Shown: positions 1-12,730, counted from the stretch's first letter. The stretch is 64,000 nucleotides of DNA from Puffinus mauretanicus (GCA_023333565.1 JAJKFH010000927.1:1054001-1118000); one strand, 5' to 3'. Made by a program: numbers and translations. Notes: generated by a model from the sequence alone, not told the origin.

Positions 1-3000
1 AGGTGAAGGAGCCTGCCTCTGTCTGTAGGCCCTCACCTTTCCTGGCTGCAGTGGAAGCTGGGCAGCAGACGCCGAGCTGAGAGCAAGCCCCAGAAAGCAG
101 CCTGGGAGCGTTCAGGCTGCAGCACGAGTCACCTCGCAGAAGCCGGCTGCAAGGGATTTTTCCTTTTAGTCAGCACAGTCTGCTTCACAGGAACAAGGAA
201 AATCTCCAAACCTGGAACATAAAAAAGGCATCAAGCAAAGACACAAAAGTATTTCCGTTTGTTTCATTGCAGATAACGGGTGGCAGCTACCATTTCAAGC
301 TCAAGTCTTGCTCTGCTGAAGACCTCCAGCTGACACATCACCAGTCATTTACGATCTGCCATTAAACATATACAGTCATTATAACTCTTTTCTCTGCTAG
401 TTGCAGCCTCAGGACTTTTTGCTTAGGCTGCACATAGGTTCTTGTTTGGAAGATTTAAACGGAGGAAAAAAATAACAGTCTTGGTCTCCCAGAAGCTGTC
501 TCGCGGTGCTGGGGAGGGAGATGGTGCTGGTCCCGCTCAGCCCCATCCCGCTCAGCACTGGGCACGGCCTTCACACAGGCGTTTCAAGGGAGAGCAGGGC
601 AGCGTGCCCCAGCGCAGAGCCCCAGCAGGAAGGTGCCCCTCCAGCCACCCCGCGCCCCCAACCAGGCTCCTCCAGCCCCCGGAATGGGGGCGGCTGCGGG
701 AAGGCGGGGGGCAGCAAGGTCCTGCCTCTGCCTGGGCTTTGTCTGTCGACCCTGCTCCTGCCCTCCCAAAAGCAAGACCAGATCTGCAGGGAAAGGTGAT
801 ACCTCCCTTGGACCCTCTGCTGCAGTAAAAGCAGACGGTCGAGCTTTGGGACCACTGGCCTCCCACTGGCCCCTTGGCAGCCGCCCCTGCCCCACGCTGC
901 ACGGCAGCACGGAAGGGGCTTGGCCCAAAGTCCGCCTGGTTTTCCCAACTGCATCCTTTGTTCAGATCAGGAATATCACCTCTCCCTACAAACGTTTCAT
1001 CACTTGAGATACCTCCCCGCAGAGATGACATGAGAGGCATGATGGGGAAAGAAATGATCAAAGAATGTTATCATTAGGATTTTTGGCAGCTGAGCTATGG
1101 TTCCAAACGTAGGCACCGCAGACACTGCTCCGAAGCACCGACGGGCTCATGGCTGCGTAGCAGCCCAAGCGGGACGAGGTGTCCTTAGCAAGCAGGGATC
1201 CAGCGCAAAGAAATCAGTGCTGGGGAAAAAAAGTCTTCTGCCCAAGACAGCTGACCTGGGGTAGTTCGTGTGAGCTAGCCTAACAGAGCAGACACCATCA
1301 TCCGAATTTTAACTTGGTTAAGTAACCAGCGTCCAGCCCAGCGCCCACCGCAGACAAAGCTAACCCCAGGTTTTCTGGACTTCATAGCGGTTTAACCCGA
1401 GGTTATTCCTCTTGGGCTGCGGTTGGCATGCCCTAACAGAGCTCTGGTGCTGTGCTGACAGAAACAGCATTTCCCAAGAGTTACTGCTGTAGCATTGTGC
1501 TTTCTTTTGCATTTTCGGGTTTCTGTGGCTCTCACACTTCTGCCTTGCTGAGATGTTTGTGTCAGCCAACCCATAAAAATTTGGCACTGAAATGGTACCG
1601 TGCTGCATTGTTTTCTCACTGTATAGCTTATGATCCCTCCCGTTCCTCACAAATCACAGTAATCGTAAGGGCTGCCAAGCCTCGAAGCCAAAAGCAGCTT
1701 TGGGATATTTATCCCACCTTGTTGTTTGACATGTCATAGTTGATGTTGTAGCCACAATGGAAGTGGTGGTGAAGGTAAGCCGAGAGAATGAGAGGAGGAT
1801 GAAATTCGGTGCTCAGGAGCACAAAAACTGCTGTAACTTGGGGGGGTCTTATGTCAACCATGAGAATCTGCGGTGGGAGACATCAGGAGGGAGGTCAGAC
1901 CTGGCTATGGCTTTGCAAACTAAAAAGTTTCTATTGCGTTTCCCTTTTGCAGAAATCAAGATTCATCCAGATGCAGTTCACCAGAAACTCCAAATTTCAG
2001 CGAGAAACCTGGATAGACAGTGTCCAATCTGTTCCTTCTCTGCTAAAAGCATCCATGAATGAAACCAAACTGATGCCATGGATCTTTACATTGGTTTTAT
2101 TTGTTTGCTTATGCTTATTTATTTGTTTAGCAGAAGAGCTAAATGTATTTGGCAGACTGAGAGAGGTGTGGTGGGCAGAGGGCTAGAGATCATCCATGTC
2201 CCGGAGTTAAACAGAAGTGAGGAAACATTCTCCGCGAAGCAACCCCAGTTCCCCACGTGCTGCTCTCCGGCAGCGTCCTTGCCGCTGTCCTCCTTAATCT
2301 CTTCCTACAGATAGAAATGGGCAAAAGAGTTCCTCTCTCAGAATAACTTACTCTCCATCCAGGGCAGAGTCTTTCCAACATGACGCTATTCAAATTAAAC
2401 CACAAATCTTCTCTTCTGGGGATAACACTCTGGTATCTTCCCAAACCTGTTCTCGTTTTCTTTTGCCATTTTGACACCATTAGCCTTCTAAAAGTGCTAG
2501 CACACACACAGAGATAATACTGTTAATTTTATCATGCTTGGAAAGGCACAGAACAGCCTAAACTCAGCCAACTGCTTGGCTTTGGCTTTTCCCTATTGTA
2601 AAATATCCTTTTGTATATAGCTCTGTGTGGCAACACATTTATATCAAATCTTACCAGCTAAGAGAGGGGGAAAGGGGGACAATCAATAGTTATCTTGCCA
2701 AAGAGACCTGGAGTCGATAGCATCCCATTTTCCCGCAGGCAGGGCCGGCATGGCAGCTCGTGCGGGTGCAGGCTGCCCGCTGCCCGGCCAGGGTGAGCGT
2801 GCCGTCAAGCTCGCCGCTCTGCAACCCAAAAGTCGGCCAGGAGATGCAAATCCCGGGAGTGGGTGGCGCGGAGCAGCCAGCCGCCCGCAGGGCGCTTTGC
2901 AGTCAGCTGCTGCCTTGCCGCTCTCCGGGAACCGCGAGCATCTCGGGGCTGTTGGTCGTGGCTGTGGGTTGGAAACACGGAACGTTTGTAGCCCTCGGGC

Positions 3001-4109
3001 TTAAGGGGAACAGCAGAACAGGAGGGGAGTGTGCACTTCCACAGCTGTAAGAAGAGAGGCTTTCCAAAAAAAAAGGATGCTTTGTATTTAAGCTGCAGGT
3101 GAGGAGCAGCTCTTCAGACGCTAATTTCTCGTGCAGATTTTCATGCAGAGGGTCCCGGGGCCGTTCCCCCAGCCCTCAGCAGCGGCTCGCTGGGGCTCGC
3201 TGGGAGCAGCCGACGAGGCGGGGGCGCGGTGCAGCACCAGGAGCCCCCGGGCAACGCTGAAAATTGCCAGTAGTGTTCCCAGCAGTGGCATGTGGGGTCA
3301 CTTCAGTGGGACTGAGGGCCATCGTCCCAAAGGGGGGGACACCAGGTCCGACAGGGGCCTCGGGGAGGGCTGGAGGCCGCTTCCCACCGCAGCCCTCACC
3401 TGCTCCCAGGAGATCACCCCCAGGGGGAGAGACGGAGGGAGAAAGCAAACACTTGTCCTGCAATCAACTGACCAAGACTTTTAAAATGAGTAGATCCCTT
3501 CTCTACGCACAGTCTTTACTTCAAGCATGGTGTAGAAAAAAATCGATTTGTTTTTCTCAGTCCAATTCCCTTCTGTCTAATGGGTCTGTTGTAAACGCCA
3601 ATTTTACTGTCATTTACACTGTGCCCATCTGAGCTGTTTTATCAATAGTTAAATAAGAATACTTTAAAGTAATGTGATTTTTTATTTGAATTCCAATTTA
3701 TGTTCAGATGGTTTGACACAAATCTAGTAAGGAAGGCTCACTATTTTCATAGAACAAATTAAATTATATGTTATATAGCCACACAAGTAAATATGTTATA
3801 TAATTGGATAAATAAATACTTGTGATTAGATACAGTATCTCATTCTTACCTACACATAATAGCAAGGCTAGTGGAAGTATTGTACAAATCACCATGCTTT
3901 AATAGTTAGCAGTCCATGAAAATCGACCTGAAAGACAATAGGGAAGAACAAGCACAAAAAAAGGCTAAACCTAGTTATTTGAACCAAGGGTTCCTGCTTG
4001 CCTGTTTAAGTGCGGTTCAAATCAGCTTAGAGTCATTTCCACTTAAGCCAGTGCATCTGGGCAGAGAAATAAAAGCATAATTATTTGTGCAGAAGATGGC
4101 AGTGGTGGA

Positions 4110-4217
4110 TAAAAGGTGATGACGGACACTGCTGGTGGGGTGGACGGTGGGGATGGGGATGGACGATGGGGACAAGGATGGACGAAGGGGATGGGGATGG
4201 ACATGGACGATGGGCAT
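4110..4217. repeat. GGATGG/GGACGATGG-type degenerate simple repeat
   Basis: The stretch is dominated by GGATGG, GGACGG and GACGATGG variants in loose tandem order, purine-rich on the + strand. It looks like a short degenerate minisatellite. The small open frames across it come from the repeat. Confidence 0.7.
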
Positions 4218-6054
4218 GTGCCACCAGTTACAGGGCACAGTTAAAACGTGCAGAACCGAAATGGGTACCTGGACAACCAAATGGTTGAAACTGAAATTTG
4301 CAGGCAGTTTGAGAGAGCGTGTCAATCTGAGTTGGTGTTGTCAGACAACGCTTTCCTCCTGACTGTGGAAGAGAAAATCAGTTCCTTTTAAGCTGGTAAA
4401 CACAGCCCAGCTGGGACCCAATTTGTTGTTTGGATATTACAGGCTGAGAGACAGACCGAAGTCCTGGCATGTTTTAAAGAAATTAAATGTGGCTCCCTCA
4501 TGCAGCTAAATTAGTAATAGATAGCACAATGGAAACCGAAGGCGGCTAACGGTAATCATTCTTCTCTTCCACCCACCCTCTTTTTTGCCTGCATTTTGCT
4601 TCAGATCGACCTGCACTACTTTTTAAGTGTTTCCCCTGTTTTCTGTCTTCCGAACAACCTCCCCCTCCTTCCCACAACTCCTGCAACCTGACTTGATAGT
4701 AAACGGACATGCTAAAAATTGGAGCTGTTCAACATACATAGACATTTGTTAAACCAAGACAGTGAGATAGTGATCCTGAATCCAAGCACCACACGCAGGC
4801 TCCCCTCTTCCTGCCACTTCTGAAATTATTCACCAAATTAGTGTTTGCTAGCTTCTCGCATGGAGGAAAGGCAGCTAGGGAGGCGTAAGATTTATATTTT
4901 CAAAGTGTGAAAGTCAGTCTAAACAATATTTTCTATATGTTAGGAACTGACTCCAAACCAGCAGGCTGTGCCGATAGAAACGGGGTATTTACCAGCAGAG
5001 CGGTGTAGAATATACCACCTCCAGCAGCTGCCTTTAAGCTAAAGCGTGGGCGCTCAGAGCCAAAGCTGAGGGTATTTCCAAGAACTACTCCCTAACGATT
5101 TCCCCTCCTCCTCCCCATTTCACTCTGACAGCAGTTACTGGGTTTGGTTTGGTTTTTCACTTCAGCTTTGATTTTCACTGGGCCTCATCCAACAGCTTTT
5201 TCCTCCATGTGCAACAGATGAAATCCCATTCCCATTCGAAAGGAAAAGCTTTCCGACTGGTGGGTTACTGGGAAGCCCGAACTCCTTCTCCCTGATGCGT
5301 AGGGCCAATGTTGCCTCACGACAGCAATTGCTTCATGGCGTGCAGGGTCCCGGGTGTACCCGCGGCGCCTATCCACACCAGGTCAGTATCCCATTCATAT
5401 TATATTTGCCATGTCTCGTACTTTAATGAGTGCTGATAATATCAGTCATCCTTTTTTCCAGCTCTTAAAGCACCAGAAAGTTTTTGAGTATACGAGGCCC
5501 ACAAGCCATGAAGTATGTGATAAAAGGACTTAATAGACAAGAAAAAAGTCACCGTTGTTTGGAGCGCAAGCAGGTATTTATAGCATGTCTAAGCCCCTCC
5601 TGGTCAGCAATTCATTTTAGTTCTTCCTTCTGTGTGACAGTCTGTCATGTGAAAACACAAGATGCTCTTCAAAGCTTATGTGACCTTCAGAGGTTCAGCC
5701 CAAAGCAGTTCTGCTGACATCTGGCACACGGGGGGCTTGCCATAAGATGAAATAACAACAATAACCAAGCTTCTGCAGGGCCGTCATCTGTCGATGCCAA
5801 GGCGGGGAAAGCAGCACAGAGGAGGGAGGCCGAAAGGCGGCACCTGAGCTTGCAGCACCCAGGGACAGTCACACCTTCGATAAGCCATGGAGGGGACCGA
5901 GACAGGGGCAAAGGAGGCAGCCTGGCGGGAAGGGGGTTTAGTGGGAACACAATTCATCATTTATCTTTGGATAAAGAGTGGGGAGCCCCAGAAGTCACCG
6001 GGACTACGTGAGCCAGGATGTCTCTGCAATGAGAAGACGCTGTGTGGAGAATTT

Positions 6055-6951
6055 GGTCTAAATTCACAGTTAACTCAGAACAAAGTAACCAAAAATAGAA
6101 ATGGTTAAGCAGGGATTAAGCAGGGGTCAAGCAAAGTGAGAAGAAATTCAGCCTAATGAGGAAGACAAAGAAAAGTGAAGCTGTAGCGGCAAGCAAACAA
6201 TGACTTTCAAGAGGCGTTTTTCATGAACTGAAGGAAAAGCCCAGACTTTTCCCCAGTCTGCATGGGAGTTGTTCAGACGGTGGGCTAGGCTGGGCTTGCT
6301 GCAGTGTGCTCGGGGAGCCAGAAGACGTATTTTACTGGCTATGCTTAGAAAACACAGCACATTGTGAAAGTATTGAAAAGCTGCTTGTGCTCATCTGTTC
6401 CTGCGCTCCTGCCCTTGAAACATCCTCTCTGTTTCTGGGGGGATGATATTTGAGAATTCAGAAATGGGCTGTTATTTAGAGGAGAATATAACCAAAAATG
6501 TTCAGAAATTATTGCTACGCCAGCCAGAGCAGGCAAATCCTGCTGCGGCAGCCTGTGAGCCGGGGAAGTTCCTCTGCTCCACACAAGGTGAGGCATGGCG
6601 GGGAACGGCTGTGTCCCTGGCACAGGACGGAGGATTTCCCCTCCCCGGCTGCTCCGTCAGTGGAAGAAACGTGAGCCTGCTCTGGCAGGATGGTGCGGCA
6701 GCGGGGCTCCATATTTCAAACGGCAGGGGTTAAGCAAAGTGACCAATTTCCTTGGACTAATTGAGCATGCAATCTGCCTGCTTGTAAAGCCTGTATTTGG
6801 CCAGTAAGATTTATTACTTTTAGCAATGATGAATGTCCAAGAGCAGTGAGGGCAGACCTGAGCTGCAGTTCATTAACTTTAAGTGGGATGATGTTGAAAA
6901 ACCATTTCTATTTTTGGTTACTTTGTTCTGAGCTAACTGTGAATTTAGACC
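6055..6951. repeat. 52-bp inverted repeat pair flanking 793 bp
   Basis: The left arm (6055-6106) and right arm (6900-6951) are reverse complements over 52 bp with one mismatch. The arms begin GGTCTAAATTCACAG at the outer ends. A 20-bp motif starting GCAGGGGT also occurs as a direct repeat at 6120-6139 and 6723-6742 inside the spacer, with one mismatch. The spacer has no convincing ORF and I see no target-site duplication outside the arms. The pair could be the termini of a small non-autonomous DNA transposon or a local inverted duplication. Confidence 0.75.
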
Positions 6952-9900
6952 TACTTCTGTAATGAAGTGCTCAGGGAGTCCAGTGAATCTTGTTCTCTGT
7001 GGCAGATACTAACCCTGTAGGGTTTTGTCCTTATCCTGATGAGTAAGCAGTTTCAGCCCGTCCTGAGAGGCTACGAAATGATAGAAGACTGCTCTGTACG
7101 GGAGTTTGAAGTTAAGCCTCCATCTATCTCAGAAGCAGAGACCGAAATGGAGGACTGACATGCCTTTGCCATTGGGTTTCAGAATAACACCTCTTTATTA
7201 TCTTCATCTTCTCCTCAGAAAGTCATCCTCAGTTCAGTGCTTTGTCTGTGCCACTGAATGGCCACGTCCATCACAGGGGTAAGGTGGCACCCCCTACCTT
7301 CCCCTACATCTGCGTTAAAATCAGTTGCTCTGTTTGTATAGGATGGAAGGTGCAATGCAATACTCCGTACACTGAAAAGTGCTGCACGCTGTAACATCTG
7401 TCCCCCTCCACATTCATTATTTGCAAATACTCTCCTTTTCTCCGTTTCCTTGGGAGAATATCCATTAGCGAATGTAGCTGCGAAGCCCCAGAGCACGCCC
7501 TGCCTTCTTTTCTCCCCAGCAATACTTGTGCTTAATGTCATACTTGTACAAAACACCCTCTCTCTGTCCCTGCGCTGCGAGACCACACTGGTCCTCTAGA
7601 AATTGTCAGCAAGTATTTGATGCTGAAAGATTATTTTGTTATAACTCATTCCCAGAGGTGGCTGTGGCCTGTAAAAGATACTTTTGCATTGCTCTCTTTA
7701 CAGTGGTGTGTAGACTGAAAATGCGTGTGTATCTGTGTTTCCACAATAAATATTATCTTGCATGCTACCAGTGTCAGCAGTGTGGACTGCTCCAGATTGC
7801 GATGCATGCATTGCGGCTCTGCCACACCTTACAGCCAAGCGCAAACCTTTCTTGATCACCCGTTAGCCTCTACGAACCCTGGGCCATGGGCAATCAACCT
7901 GCAATGCTGTATGCAAGGAGTCCACTGCCCAGGATAACCCACCTGGAAGCTGCAAAGCTAATGAATTTGCCTCTGAGGCTTAATTGTAAGAAAAGTAATT
8001 AATCTTGCTGGGTTTCACTCATCATCAAGCAAACTTTTGCTGATGAAGAAGAAAACTGCTGAGCATTCCAGTTCACTCCCCAAGTCAGCCTCTCCCTGTT
8101 GGACTTTGTGGGTAATTGGCACATCATTTCTACCGCATTTTCTACAGATTCCCCAAGAGGAAACGGTGAAGGGAAAGTGTAGATTTTAGAGAGGGAAGGG
8201 GGTTTTGCAGCTCAGACTTTCACTCCCACTCCCAAAGAAGTTCTGGGTTTGCTTGGTGATCCCATTTTGTTCATATCTGGTGAGAGGGAAAAAATAACAG
8301 AAAACCTGTAAGGGAAGGAGGAACGTGCAAAACAGCCGTCAGAAGGTTTCACAGCAGTGGTGTATGAGATGTTCACCCAGCCCTGCCACTGAACTGGTAT
8401 GAGTCAGGGCTGAGTCCAGCTCTCATCCACATACGGTCTAAGCGTCAGCCATGGGGCAAGAGGTGAAGATACCAAAGACACACAACATTGGGTGTAATCT
8501 CAAATCACTTCAGGCATCTGGCCTATCCGAGGCATCTGCTTCAGTCTGACATAAATTGCTCTCTTGAACTGCCTGTTGCATGGGGTAACTACACTGGCTG
8601 GCAGAGAAGTAGCCAGCGCTGCACGATGCCCTTTGCAAACTCGTCAGGGAGCTGACAGACTTTCAGAGCAGTGCTGAGGAGCCGGCCGGAGAGCTGTGAG
8701 CGAGAGCAGGGCTGGCAAGGATCAGCAGGGTGCCAGAGTATCAGCCATGCCCTAAACGGGCAGCAGGATCAGAGCCACGCGAGGAGCTGCCTGACTACGT
8801 GAGGGCAGTCCCGGGGACCGGGTATAATCCAGTCCCACCAGCGGCACTCTAATCACTCGGGTTGAGAGTGTTGCCCAGGTTTCTGATGGGAGCCGTTCAC
8901 TGAGATCTGGTTAGTGGATTTTAGCTGCTTTTCGAGGACCAGTGTTTATTCCTTTAAAGGTTTGTTGCTGTGATTCTTCAGGCTTGCTGCATGAGGGCAA
9001 GCAATCCAGTTCTGGGAAACATGCACGGGTAGGGAATGTGTATGATTTTGGTCATCTGGGGGAGCAAAAGAAGCTGATGCAACACAAACATTAACACAAA
9101 GGGGAAAGAGAAGGATGGGAAAACAGAAAAAGAAATGCATGAGTCAAACAAGAGACACTCAGATGGCTATATTGTTCTGCTCATTATAAGTATTTTCTCA
9201 CAGAAGAGTACTTTACTCCTCCTGAAAGGAGCACAAAGGCTGATGCCTTACATTTTGATCTCAGAATCACTCCTTGAAATGCAGGAGTTTTAACAAACTT
9301 TAAAATCCATACAGCAAAATGTCCATGTTTTAGCTGAATTAAAACATTTTTTAATTACCTAGTTTGATTTACATCTGTACATGGTAACAAAATGCATAGG
9401 AGATACTTTATTAAACACACATTAAAATATTAAAACTCTATGCAATGTTGCTAGAGTTCAAATGTCAAAACACTATCAAAACCAACCCTCTACCTCAGTA
9501 TCTAGTGGAGTGAAATGAGAAGGACGTGACTGTGAGAAAAGCCTTTCGCACCTCTACCGGCAATTTGGAGTGAGAAGCATGTCCATTCACTGTCAATGAA
9601 TAGACCAAACTAGAAACACTGATTTTAGATTTCTCACCTGTCTAAAAAGCTTTAAATGGCAGAAAAATTCTGCTCCCAATAGGAATTGTAAAAGACTTAT
9701 TTAGTGGATCGAGCTTTCATATCCTAGCAGACTCTAAAAAGAGAAAATAATTTCCAAAAATGATGTCAGCTGTACACTGCAGACAGGATCGGGTACAAGC
9801 CAAAGGCACAGCACAGGTCCTCAAGACGCAGGGGGAGAAGCGGGCACGGGGAGGGTGGCAGCCGAGGCTACGCTCTGCTGCAACGTTGGAGCTCCTGTCT

Positions 9901-11600
9901 GCAGGCAGGTCACAGGGAAAAAGCGCAGCAGAAGCAGAACATGAGCTGTGGCCCAAGCCATAGTTTGTGTTGTCAATAAAACAATGTTTTATCTGTTTAC
10001 TTGAGCTGCCTTTTTTTTTTAAGTGTCAAAAGTGGGGTTTTTTTCAGTTTATTTTAGAATAACTGTAATCAACAAAATCAAAGGCAAAGTAAACCTGTAA
10101 TCGCTCTCTGCACCATCTCTTGTAATTTTTGATGGAGTTAAACGAAACTCAATGTAAGTAAAATCAGTTCAACCTGATTTCTTGAGAAAACAAGACTTGA
10201 TAAGAGCAAAACTAATTTAAACCGTGCACTGCTGTCGTCTGGTGCGGTGCCTGCGGCAGCTATGGCCTCGCAGTGGTGTCTCACGGGGTGGCTGTGCCAG
10301 GCCAGCTGCAAAAATGAACCAGATTTGGAGCTTCAAATCTTGTTATGTAGTGCCATCTTGAGGTTTTCTGAAATGAAAATTACTTTCTTGGAGGCTATGT
10401 ATAGCTTTTATGTGGTTGTAGTTTGAGAAGTTCATTCTTCAGGGTGTATGATCGGGTGCATTCAACTGTGTTTGTGAACCAGAGAAGACAGGGCTGGACT
10501 CACCCGGCTGGAGCACCAGCCAGCCCCTTCCCTGCTCCATGGTGGCATCTACTCTTTGGAAAACCTTTCCTAGAAAAAGTTCATTTACCCAACATTTAAA
10601 AACATGGCCATGGACATCACGATGGCACTGCAGATGAGGTTGAGGGCCACAGCACGTGGCTGCTCCTCTTCTCCGACGAGACACAAACCCATGTCTTGTC
10701 CCCTGCCCCGTCGTGACAGCGTCTGTCCCTCCTGAGAGGTGCCGAAGCTCGGGGCTGGCGCCATGGGTGCACACTGCCGCCTCGGCCACAGCTGCTCTGA
10801 AAATTGTGGTTTCACAGCTTTGGTGCTTGGTGTCTGCGCCTCTGCCAAAACAGGTTTGTCCCTCCAGCGCCGGTGGAGGCCGGTTGCTCAGGGCTGGGGG
10901 ATTTCACCAGGGTATTTGTGTCACGATGGGGCAGCAGTCACCCTGTGCCTGGTTTTGGGCTGCCACAGGGCCAGAGAGGGCAGGGAGCGGGACGGGAGTC
11001 ACAGCCCAGAGTGAAAACCAGGCGGTAGAGGAAGGTTTCAAAGAGCGACCTGAAGGACTCGAGCACTTCACCCCCTCGAGAGGCGACGATGGGGACGCCA
11101 GGCAGCCAGGAAGCATTGAGGAGCATGGCCTCGCCATAGCACCTCACCCGCCATGTTGTGCCTGTGAAGGCGAGGGGTGGTTGGGTCTTGGGGTGAGAAT
11201 CCGGGGCCTGAGGAAGAGGGTCTGGGTGGCTGCCCTGGCAGTGGGGCGCCCAGGGGGGAGATCCCCTGGGGCCGGGGGGGGGGGGGGATAGCCCAGCGGA
11301 GCCGGGGGCGGCAGGTCCCCCGGGGAGCCAGGGTGTGCGTGCGGACGTGCTTGGTGAACTCGGGGGCCCGGCGCCCTCAGCGGGGTCTCGGGGGGAGCCG
11401 GGTCCGCGCTCGGCCACCCGCCTCCGGGCGGCTCGGCCGCTTCCGGGAGCGCTCGCGGCTTTCCTGCCTCCTCCGCCCCCCTCGCGCAGCGGGCGGGGGC
11501 GGGGTGGGGGGGTGAAAGAGGCGCGCGCCCCCCGCAGCCCCACTGGGTGCTTTCCGCGCGGGCCGCCCCGGACGGAAGCGCGGTTCGCGCCTTCCCGCGG

Positions 11601-11775
11601 CCGCTCGGCTCTTTCCGCCTCCCCTCCGGGGCGCTTCGTTCGTTTCCGCGGTCGCTCGGCTCTTTCCGCGGGGGCCGGCGGCGCGCTCGGCCGTTCCCGC
11701 CGCCTGCCGGGCGCTCGGCGTTTTCCGTGAGCGCTCGGCGTTTTCCGTGCGGGCCGCGGCGCGCTCGGCGCTTGC
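11601..11775 (+). repeat. Array of GCTCGGC(G/T)-TTTTCCG motifs in the CREB1 promoter
   Basis: A degenerate motif of about 17 bp, GCGCTCGGCGTTTTCCG and variants with CTTTCCG or GTTCCCG, recurs about six times. Copies begin near 11,602, 11,652, 11,683, 11,711, 11,731 and 11,761. Spacing is irregular, about 20-50 bp. It sits just upstream of the presumed first exon and could be a repeated factor-binding site or a GC-rich minisatellite. Confidence 0.6.
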
Positions 11776-11779
11776 TCCC

Positions 11780-11957
11780 TGGCTGGCGCTCCTCAGTCGG
11801 CCGCTGCCTGCCTGTCGCCGGGCTGGGAGCGCCTGTGTGTGTGTGAGTGACGCGGCGGAGGTGTAGTTTGACGCGGTGTGTTACGTGGGGGAGAGAATAA
11901 AACTGCGGCGAGATCCTAGGCGCGAACGAAAGCAGTGACGGAGCAGCCTGGTAACCG
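11780..11957 (+). other. CREB1: CREB1 exon 1 (non-coding 5' UTR), 5' end approximate
   Basis: The stretch ending CCTGGTAACCG is followed by a consensus donor GTAAGA at 11,958. Its sequence (GTGACGCGGCGGAGG, TTACGTGGGGGAGAG, GAACGAAAGCAGTGACGG) closely resembles the 5' UTR of mammalian CREB1 mRNA as I remember it, which is why I assign it. Exon 2 begins GTAACTAAATG, so joining gives ...ACCG followed by GTAACTAAATGACC, again like the mammalian transcript. I see no ATG in the exon, so no upstream ORF. The 5' boundary is a guess. Confidence 0.75.
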
Positions 11958-12121
11958 GTAAGAGGAGGAAGGCGCCCAGCAAACAGGGGCGGGGGGGAGG
12001 GAAGGAAATGGAGCCCGGCGGGGACCAGGGGAGCCGCCGGGCGGCAGGACGCGGGGGCCCGGCCTTGCACCGCCCGCGGGAGGGGCGCCCGCTTTAAAGA
12101 TGGAGCCGAGCCCTGCAACAT

Positions 12122-12240
12122 CCCCGCCGCCGCCGCGCCGCGAACAAAGGATAATGGCGGATGGGAGCCGGCCCCGGCGGCGGCGGCGGCCGCCACGGCC
12201 GGGCGGCGGCGGCGGCGACTCTGGCGGCAGCCAGCGGCGG
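12122..12240. repeat. (CCG)n/(CGG)n-rich trinucleotide tracts
   Basis: Short uninterrupted CCG or CGG tracts lie near 12,122-12,142, 12,174-12,192 and 12,203-12,217 inside the CpG island. Between them is ATAATGGCGG, a good match to the YY1 motif. The long open frames on both strands here are a product of base composition. Confidence 0.7.
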
Positions 12241-12690
12241 CGCTCACCGCGGCGGGGAAGGGGGATCGCGCCCCCCGGCCCCAGGAGGAGGCGGCGGAGG
12301 AAGACGACGAGGGGGGAGCGGCGGAGGCGGGGGGCGGCCGCGCACCCACCCGCGCCCCCTTCGCGGCGGGGCGCCCCCTCCCCGCGCCGCCCCTCCGTGT
12401 GCGCTTCGGTCTGCTTCCCCGCCGCGCGTCCCGCTTCCTCCCCCGGCGCTGCCCGCCTCGGTCGGCGGCGGCCCCGGGCGCGGCCTCCCGGCCGGCGCGG
12501 CCCCATCGGGCTCCGGGGACGCGGGGCCGGCCGTGGCGGCGGGGCGGGCGGGCAGCCCTCCTGCGGGGCCGCCCCGGCCCCCTGCGCCTGCCGCTCGGCG
12601 CCCGGCGAGTTTCGCTTCCCCCGTGACCCGAGTGCGCTGTGTAAATAAATAAACAAACTCTCGCCGTGATGGAAACGAGGACGTGGGGTG

Positions 12691-12730
12691 CTCCTAGGCT
12701 CTGTAACACGCTCCTAGGCTCTGTAACGAG
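12691..12730. repeat. 20-bp tandem duplication
   Basis: The unit starting CTCCTAGGCTCTGTAAC occurs twice back to back (12,691-12,710 and 12,711-12,730), nearly identical, at the 3' edge of the CpG island. Confidence 0.8.

Larger units (their letters stand above)
1..11200. other. Intergenic region upstream of CREB1
   Basis: I see no coding exon here. The open frames are short, overlap on both strands and match no family I know. The DNA is AT-moderate and mostly unique, with a GGATGG-type simple repeat near 4.1 kb and an inverted repeat at 6.05/6.90 kb listed separately. I looked for the FAM237A neuropeptide gene, which I recall lying between KLF7 and CREB1 in mammals, and did not find a recognisable exon. 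Enhancers or long non-coding RNA exons cannot be excluded by reading alone. Confidence 0.6.
11180..12660. promoter_or_regulatory. CREB1: CpG island / CREB1 promoter region
   Basis: Base composition changes abruptly from AT-moderate flanks to very high G+C with dense CpG, including runs of CGG and CCG around 12,122-12,240 and a 14-G run at 11,274-11,287. The non-coding first exon of CREB1 lies inside it. There is no obvious TATA box upstream of the exon, which fits a CpG-island promoter. TGACG half-CRE motifs occur at 11,848, 11,869 and 11,936, close to or within exon 1; CREB autoregulation through promoter CREs has been described in mammals. The start site itself is not determined. Confidence 0.85.

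Noticed and set aside
1..11000. FAM237A-like neuropeptide gene expected upstream of CREB1
   Set aside because: No sequence encoding its tryptophan-rich mature peptide was seen on either strand; it may lie beyond the window.
10656..11291. 211-codon + strand ORF upstream of the CpG island
   Set aside because: It ends in a G-run and is rich in Gly/Arg/Pro from rising G+C; antisense frames are equally open.
11144..12709. 521-codon ORF on the - strand, plus several 160-250-codon frames on both strands of the CREB1 CpG island
   Set aside because: High G+C removes stop codons. All frames on both strands are long here, residues are Pro/Arg/Gly/Ala-rich, and no domain is recognisable.
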